Part shown: positions 31,486-35,447 of the stretch, piece by piece
How positions within the stretch are numbered: position 1 is the first letter of the stretch
Layout of the letters: every line of letters starts with the position of its first letter
Source of the DNA: Candidatus Obscuribacterales bacterium
GTDB lineage: Bacteria; Cyanobacteriota; Vampirovibrionia; Obscuribacterales; Obscuribacteraceae
Length of the DNA stretch: 35,447 nt
Direction: 5' to 3'
Assembly (NCBI GenBank): GCA_019746975.1
Contig: JAIERK010000032.1
Location: forward strand, 1 to 35,447
The notes under the pieces: generated by a model
Database searches by the model: none
The model's input: only the letters and a program-made list of their open reading frames with translations
Told to the model about the DNA's origin: nothing
Translations under genes and position numbers: made by a program

Positions 31486-32589
31486 CTACTTGCGCTTGTA
31501 CCAGGGGCGTGATACCACGCGAGCTGGCACATGCTTGTCGCGAATCTCTATGGCAAGATCTGTGTCGATTTTTGCACTCTCCGATTCAACCAGAGCAAAG
31601 GCGATTGGGTAGCCGACGAAGATACCTTGTGAGCCGCTCGTCACTTTACCTACCATTTTTGTTCCGTTATAGACTTTGTAGTCCTGCCGGGGTAGCGCTT
31701 TCCCCTCGGCTTTCAAGCAGACGATCTGCTGTTGGGGCCCTTGTTCGTGTTGTTTTCTCAACGCCGCAAGTCCAAGGAAGTTGTCCTTCTTGAGTTTTAC
31801 ACTCCAACCAAGACCGGCTTCGATTGGACTTATATCGTCTGTAAGTTCATGTCCATATAATGGCAGTCCGGCTTCTAAACGAAGAGTGTCGCGAGCTCCC
31901 AATCCGCAGGGCTCTATGCCGAAGGCCGCACCCTTATCGAGGAGAAGCTTCCAGAGCCACTCAGTTTTGTCCGCTGCAACGATAACTTCAAAACCATCTT
32001 CACCGGTATATCCAGTCCTGCCGAACTCGATTTTGACACCGTCTACAGTGGCTTCTCCCGAGCGGAAAGAGCCGATGTCCCGGACCCAATCACCGACAAC
32101 CGCGGCAAACAGATCGACCGCCTTCGGTCCTTGCACGGCAATCAATCCTGTAGCGTCTGATATGTTCTTCAACTTGACGCCTTCGAATTGTCCCACGTGC
32201 TGATTGAGCCATTGCCAGTCTTTGTCGATATTGGACGCGTTGACAATTACCAGATAGTCGTTGGTTCGACGATAAACAATGAGGTCATCTACGGTGCCAC
32301 CATCTTCTCTGACCATCTGGGTGTAGAGGGCGCGGTTGGGCTCGCTGAGCCGAGAGACATCGTTGGGAACCATGTGCTGAAGAAAGTCGAACGCTTTAGC
32401 TCCTTCAACAATGAACTCGCCCATGTGCGACACGTCGAATAGACCTACCGCTGTTCGGGTCGCCATGTGTTCCGTGACGATCGACTTATATTGCACCGGC
32501 ATATTCCAACCGGCAAAATCAACCATCCGACCTCCGGCTTCTGTGTGCCAACAAGCCAGGGGTGTCTCTTTCAAACTTGTGGTGGTCAT
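31486..32589 (-). CDS. gcvT: Aminomethyltransferase, glycine cleavage T protein
   Basis: 367 aa from the ATG at 32589 behind GGAGC. The frame continues upstream to 32640, but those codons run through the T-tract of a leader hairpin (giving FLFLFLE), so they are not protein. T protein takes the aminomethyl group from lipoyl-GcvH and makes methylene-tetrahydrofolate plus ammonia. Readable motifs: MVDFAGWNMPVQY, GLFDVSHMGE, catalytic Asp101 in GGTVDDLIVYR, EFGRTGYTGEDGFEV, GARDTLRLEAGLPLYGHEL, and KVTSGSQGIFVGYPIA near the end. Partner gcvH lies in this window but apart; gcvP is not seen. Confidence 0.96.
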   Translation of the reverse strand: MTTTSLKETPLACWHTEAGGRMVDFAGWNMPVQYKSIVTEHMATRTAVGLFDVSHMGEFIVEGAKAFDFLQHMVPNDVSRLSEPNRALYTQMVREDGGTVDDLIVYRRTNDYLVIVNASNIDKDWQWLNQHVGQFEGVKLKNISDATGLIAVQGPKAVDLFAAVVGDWVRDIGSFRSGEATVDGVKIEFGRTGYTGEDGFEVIVAADKTEWLWKLLLDKGAAFGIEPCGLGARDTLRLEAGLPLYGHELTDDISPIEAGLGWSVKLKKDNFLGLAALRKQHEQGPQQQIVCLKAEGKALPRQDYKVYNGTKMVGKVTSGSQGIFVGYPIAFALVESESAKIDTDLAIEIRDKHVPARVVSRPWYKRK

Positions 32590-32610
32590 TTGTTCAAGCT
32601 CCAGAAACAG

Positions 32611-32665
32611 AAATAAAAAGGCGACCTCGAAGTTGCCCACATTGACTCGGGGGCCGCTTTCGCCT
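32611..32665 (-). terminator. Intrinsic-terminator-like hairpin in the gcvT leader
   Basis: On the minus strand AGGCGA (from 32665) can pair with TCGCCT (to 32619), extended inside by CC and CGA pairs across a bulge. The run TTTTTATTT follows at once, and then the gcvT ribosome-binding site and ATG 22 bases on. A terminator right before the gene it would switch off is the usual layout of an attenuator or riboswitch expression platform. Confidence 0.5.
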
Positions 32666-32705
32666 GCGAACAGCTAAGTTATCAGCTACTTCACTTCGGT
32701 AGATC
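32655..32705 (-). promoter_or_regulatory. Possible glycine-riboswitch-like aptamer upstream of gcvT
   Basis: Read on the minus strand, the leader has ACCGAAG and, about 27 bases later, CAGGCGAAAG. These resemble the two best-conserved pieces of the glycine aptamer (GCCGAAGG and CTCAGGCAAAAGGAC). The 5' stem (GGAGAG-type) is not evident, so the match is incomplete. The terminator-like hairpin overlapping its 3' end, plus the identity of the gene, support the idea. Confidence 0.3.
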
Positions 32706-32807
32706 ATATAGGATTCCCCATAATTTTATGCTGGTTTATAACTAGATTTGATCTGATTTCTTCGTCACCTGGCTGTATTCATGAGCATTTTCGCGGACGG
32801 GTTTCGC

Positions 32808-32837
32808 TTGATTAAGTGCGTATCATCCGGCTGTAAT
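32808..32837 (+). promoter_or_regulatory. Promoter for the glycine-zipper gene
   Basis: TTGATT (32808-32813) and TGTAAT (32832-32837) are 18 bp apart, fair sigma-70-type elements. They lie about 85 bp before the start at 32924, which has a perfect AGGAGGT. Confidence 0.45.
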
Positions 32838-32923
32838 TTGCAGTTGCGGAACGAATCGGGGATCATGTCGTCAGAAAAGAGAGCAAGGTCCGAATGGGAA
32901 AGTTCTGCTGTCAGGAGGTAGAA

Positions 32924-33430
32924 ATGAAAGTGGCAAAGATCAGGCTGACAGGAAAAATCAGCGTCGCGTTGGCAACAGTTGTCCTTGGCTGTTCCTCAAT
33001 GGTATCGGCTCCTGAAGCATTCGCGCAGTACAACAGCGGCAAAAATCTGCAAGGTTCAGCCAGCAGAAATACAGCTGGATTGACAGGCACCAAGAAATTC
33101 TTCGCGGAGCATCCGAAAGTGAAAAGCGCCACTGTTGGTGCCGGTGTTGGAGCTGGTGTAGGAGCAGTGACCGGGCTCGTTACTCGTAAGGGCGTGCTGA
33201 GAGGCAGCGCTCTGGGCGCTTCCACTGGAGCCGGTGTAGGCTTGTTGCAGTCTAGCGAAACAATGAAGCGGCACCCGATAATGAAGGACATGGCCCAGGG
33301 CACGCTGGTTGGCGCAGGCATTGGTCTCGCCGCGCACCGCGGACACGGTGCCGGTAAGAAGACAACTCAAGCTGCCATTGCTGGTGCGGCAGTCGGTCTT
33401 GGTGCTGGATTGCTGAAAAATCTGCAATAG
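32924..33430 (+). CDS. Secreted glycine-zipper protein
   Basis: 168 aa from the ATG at 32924, fixed by AGGAGGT five bases upstream. A longer frame from 32894 lacks such a site. A signal peptide ends at AFA-Q (after residue 34). The mature chain is Gly/Ala/Val-rich with repeated small-residue helices (VGAGVGAGVGAVTGLV, GASTGAGVGLL, GTLVGAGIGLAAH, AAIAGAAVGLGAGLL), the signature of glycine-zipper proteins such as Rick-17kDa/OmpA-linker-like families. These often sit in or span the outer membrane or oligomerise. Short polar loops with KKFFAEHPKVK and ETMKRHPIMKD repeat the sense K-x-HP-x-x-K, suggesting internal duplication. Function unknown. Confidence 0.8.
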   Translation: MKVAKIRLTGKISVALATVVLGCSSMVSAPEAFAQYNSGKNLQGSASRNTAGLTGTKKFFAEHPKVKSATVGAGVGAGVGAVTGLVTRKGVLRGSALGASTGAGVGLLQSSETMKRHPIMKDMAQGTLVGAGIGLAAHRGHGAGKKTTQAAIAGAAVGLGAGLLKNLQ

Positions 33431-33434
33431 GTTT

Positions 33435-33755
33435 TCAATCGATTCTGTCGCGAATCGAGACTCGCGTTTGGTCGAGCGCCTGCGCGTTGACATCCTGCAA
33501 GAGAAGATTGTCCCAGCAATGATACGGATCGCTTACGAGTGTGTCTCGCAAGGCGGGCGTGACACACTCACCGACGAGGAAATCTCTCTCGGTTGATTGC
33601 GGAGTTGAGAAGAGGCAGGTTAGATCGATGAGCAGATGCTCGTGTGTCAATGTCACGCCGAGCTCTTGAGCGCTGACCTCGCCCAGTACCGTGATTACTG
33701 GCGTAGTCTCATTACAACTCCGCTTGATGATCCGTAGATTATAGTGCCGATGCAT
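33435..33755 (-). pseudogene. Truncated phosphotriesterase-family gene, N-terminal part only
   Basis: 106 codons from an ATG at 33755. Residues about 20-45 (ITVLGEVSAQELGVTLTHEH) match the start of phosphotriesterase-family amidohydrolases, including the metal-binding HEH of the first barrel strand. The piece continues to WDNLLLQDVNAQALDQTR, the family's next helix. It then ends at a stop where about 220 more residues, with the other metal ligands, should follow. The DNA beyond is the 3' end of the convergent glycine-zipper gene, so the rest has been lost. A 7-bp inverted repeat (TCGATTC...GAATCGA, 33439-33458) lies at the break. Without the remaining ligands it cannot be an active hydrolase. 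Confidence 0.7.
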
Positions 33756-33823
33756 CAGGTCGACACGAGTGGGTGACCGTAAAACGAGGTACTGCAGCGA
33801 TTCCCATTCTGCGAGGCAGCGCC

Positions 33824-35447
33824 CTACAGGCTTCCTGATACGGATAAATTTTTCTGGTCGAGCGTATTATTCTTCGTTGACGGAGAGGCGGACTCGCCCG
33901 GAACTTGGGCAGGCTCTTCACGCCGCTTGTTTTGTGGGATAAAAAGACCGTTCTTTTGACGCCTCATGCCGAGCGCCGCTTGACTGCGCCAGTCGGAAAT
34001 CGCCTGCTTGGCTAAACCAAATGTGGTGCCCTCTCTTTCTACGATATCTATGAAGTTCCAGGCGCCATGAACCTGCGTACAGGACTCGAGACCCGGAGTG
34101 ACGAGTACCAATCCCCTGAGGGGATACTCGGCGCACACGAAGCCGAAGGTTACATCTTGTACAGCATCACGGCTCAGTCTCATTCTTTCTGATACGACAC
34201 CACCATTGATATCAGTCCGACCAAGGGCGATCCGCATCATCTGCTCGAAATCCCATGTTCCATCGAAAACAGGCGCGCAATCGACATATCGCGGGCAGTT
34301 GAGGAGAATGATGCTGTTGGTGGTGGCGAACTCATCTTTGCGGGCGTGAAGTGCGTCGAAAGTTCTTTTTTGAACTGCCCATGAAATTTCCCATGTCTTG
34401 CCCAGATTCCAGTTAACTAAAGTGAACACGATGGCGGCGATACCGACCAATGCGTAGATTGTCGTGGCTCGCACCGTAGTCCATCTTCCGCCTGCATAAA
34501 TGATCGATCCGGCTAAGCCAGCGACTAACAACGAGTAGCCGATGGCTCCGCCTGTGTTGATTCGATTGAGGATTGTCGTCAATGTCGGAGCGTATTCTGG
34601 ATTTAGCCCAAATATCGTGTAGGAAAAGACCGCCGCCAGCGCTCCGATCAACATCAGTAAAAGCGCGCCCTTTTTCTTTGCGTTGCCTTCACCGGTCGCT
34701 CCTTCGCGATCGCTGAGTGCGGTCAACAAGAGTCCGCCTGAGGTGATCGCGAGGAGTCCGAGCAAGCGAGCGATCGTACCGCCGCCCAGTCCGTCGTTGA
34801 GAAGAAAATTTTGGACATGGCCGGAAATGAAGGGCGTGGTGGCAAAAGGGGAAATGTTGTAGAGCCCTTGCCATACGACATTAGCCATCAGTCCCGCATC
34901 TAGATGAATCTTGTGCAATGCCGGCTTCGAGATTAAGGGGACGAGGTATCTCTGATAGACAAGCAAGCTTCCGATGATCACTGCATACGGGACGCTTTGC
35001 GCAAAGAGCGCTCGGAGTTTTGCGGCAATTGAGTTGAACTGATTGCCGACTGTCGTGTATGCCACTACATTTAGTGCAGCGAGCGGCAAAAATGGCTCAT
35101 AGCCATAGATGCTGAGTGCAAAAGCGGCATAAGCTGCGGCGAACCAAGCCAGTTTCTTTTCCGATCCAATCGCCTTCAGCGTCGCCCACAGACTAGCCAG
35201 GTATAACATCAGACTGAGAGTGACACAACTGCCGACTGCCCAGTAGTGGGTCGAATCGTGCACCGGAAAGAGAGCGAATATCACGGCGGCGGTGAAAGCC
35301 AGAGTGCGACTACCCGAGATCCTGGCAGTCGCGAGATAGAGCAGAAAGCAAGACGCGATTTCCATGACCAGATTGGAGAGGCGCCAGCCCCATGGCTCGC
35401 AACCGCTGAAATAGAAGACCGTGCCAAAGTGCAGTGCTTCGAGCGGT
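33824..35447 (-). CDS. Partial GT-C-like polytopic membrane protein (paralog 3, N-terminus off the window)
   Basis: The frame is open to the window edge. The internal ATG at 35365 is not the start, because upstream codons continue in the same style (ALHFGTVFYFSGCEPWGWRLSNLVMEIASCF). That piece aligns with the GYHITNLLLHVAASC region of the two GT-C-like genes at 26-31 kb, and FALFPVHDSTHYWAVGSC stands where they have FAVYPGHAEPVCWALPRID. About ten further membrane helices follow, then a soluble C-terminal region (NSIILLNCPRYVDCAP, DINGGVVSERMRL) and a polar tail. The DD loop would be in the missing part. It is more distant from the other two than they are from each other. Confidence 0.8.
   Translation of the reverse strand, partial: PLEALHFGTVFYFSGCEPWGWRLSNLVMEIASCFLLYLATARISGSRTLAFTAAVIFALFPVHDSTHYWAVGSCVTLSLMLYLASLWATLKAIGSEKKLAWFAAAYAAFALSIYGYEPFLPLAALNVVAYTTVGNQFNSIAAKLRALFAQSVPYAVIIGSLLVYQRYLVPLISKPALHKIHLDAGLMANVVWQGLYNISPFATTPFISGHVQNFLLNDGLGGGTIARLLGLLAITSGGLLLTALSDREGATGEGNAKKKGALLLMLIGALAAVFSYTIFGLNPEYAPTLTTILNRINTGGAIGYSLLVAGLAGSIIYAGGRWTTVRATTIYALVGIAAIVFTLVNWNLGKTWEISWAVQKRTFDALHARKDEFATTNSIILLNCPRYVDCAPVFDGTWDFEQMMRIALGRTDINGGVVSERMRLSRDAVQDVTFGFVCAEYPLRGLVLVTPGLESCTQVHGAWNFIDIVEREGTTFGLAKQAISDWRSQAALGMRRQKNGLFIPQNKRREEPAQVPGESASPSTKNNTLDQKNLSVSGSL

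Noticed and set aside
32590..32640. Extra 17 N-terminal codons of gcvT
   Set aside because: They are the hairpin and T-tract of the leader, translating to FLFLFLE; the family starts at the ATG at 32589.

Overview
The window is a slice of a chromosome from a diderm, Gram-negative-type bacterium of medium GC content. Outer-membrane-type beta-strand proteins, signal-peptide proteins, many TPR, HEAT and polytopic membrane proteins, and an ffh-rpsP-KH-domain cluster point to a poorly sampled lineage. The gene style resembles non-photosynthetic cyanobacterial relatives (Vampirovibrionia/Melainabacteria, Obscuribacter-like). That placement is inference from style only. I see no phage, IS, CRISPR, tRNA or rRNA.

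Layout. (1) 1-6.0 kb: envelope and unknown genes. These are a partial secreted protein, a 508-aa outer-membrane-like protein, a secreted protein with three copies of an unfamiliar FKxxNPGxD repeat followed by a textbook terminator, and three small membrane proteins. (2) 6.1-11.4 kb: a CPVC thioredoxin-fold peroxiredoxin-like gene behind a 19-bp perfect palindrome, a DUF4149-like membrane protein and treZ. Then come a three-frame decayed remnant of a GlgX-type debranching enzyme, an aldehyde dehydrogenase and a DUF378 protein with a strong sigma-70-type promoter. (3) 12-17.4 kb: a polytopic membrane protein divergent from a COG1078-type HD phosphohydrolase, then ffh, rpsP, a KH-domain protein, a MshEN-like small protein and a GNAT acetyltransferase. 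The rpsP and KH genes overlap by 145 nt in different frames. (4) 17.4-22.5 kb, minus strand: an acyl-CoA dehydrogenase, then a tight three-gene unit of a TPR plus tandem retropepsin-like protein, a WaaE-like glycosyltransferase and a membrane-anchored TPR protein. (5) 22.6-25.8 kb: a HEAT-repeat protein, a single-pass membrane protein, and gcvH convergent to them. (6) 26-35.4 kb: a 33-aa membrane microprotein, two tandem paralogous GT-C-like membrane proteins, gcvT with a structured leader, a glycine-zipper secreted protein, a truncated phosphotriesterase remnant and a third GT-C-like gene cut by the window edge.

Functional themes are: protein targeting and translation (ffh, rpsP, KH protein); one-carbon/glycine metabolism (gcvH, gcvT, without gcvP here); trehalose/glycogen metabolism in partial decay (treZ without treY, plus the debranching-enzyme remnant); and cell-surface glycan or protein modification (WaaE-like GT2, three GT-C-like proteins). 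The most unusual items are the rpsP/KH overlap encoding an RGG-like tail, the single-chain double retropepsin, the debranching-enzyme remnant, the glycine-riboswitch-like gcvT leader and the novel three-repeat secreted protein.
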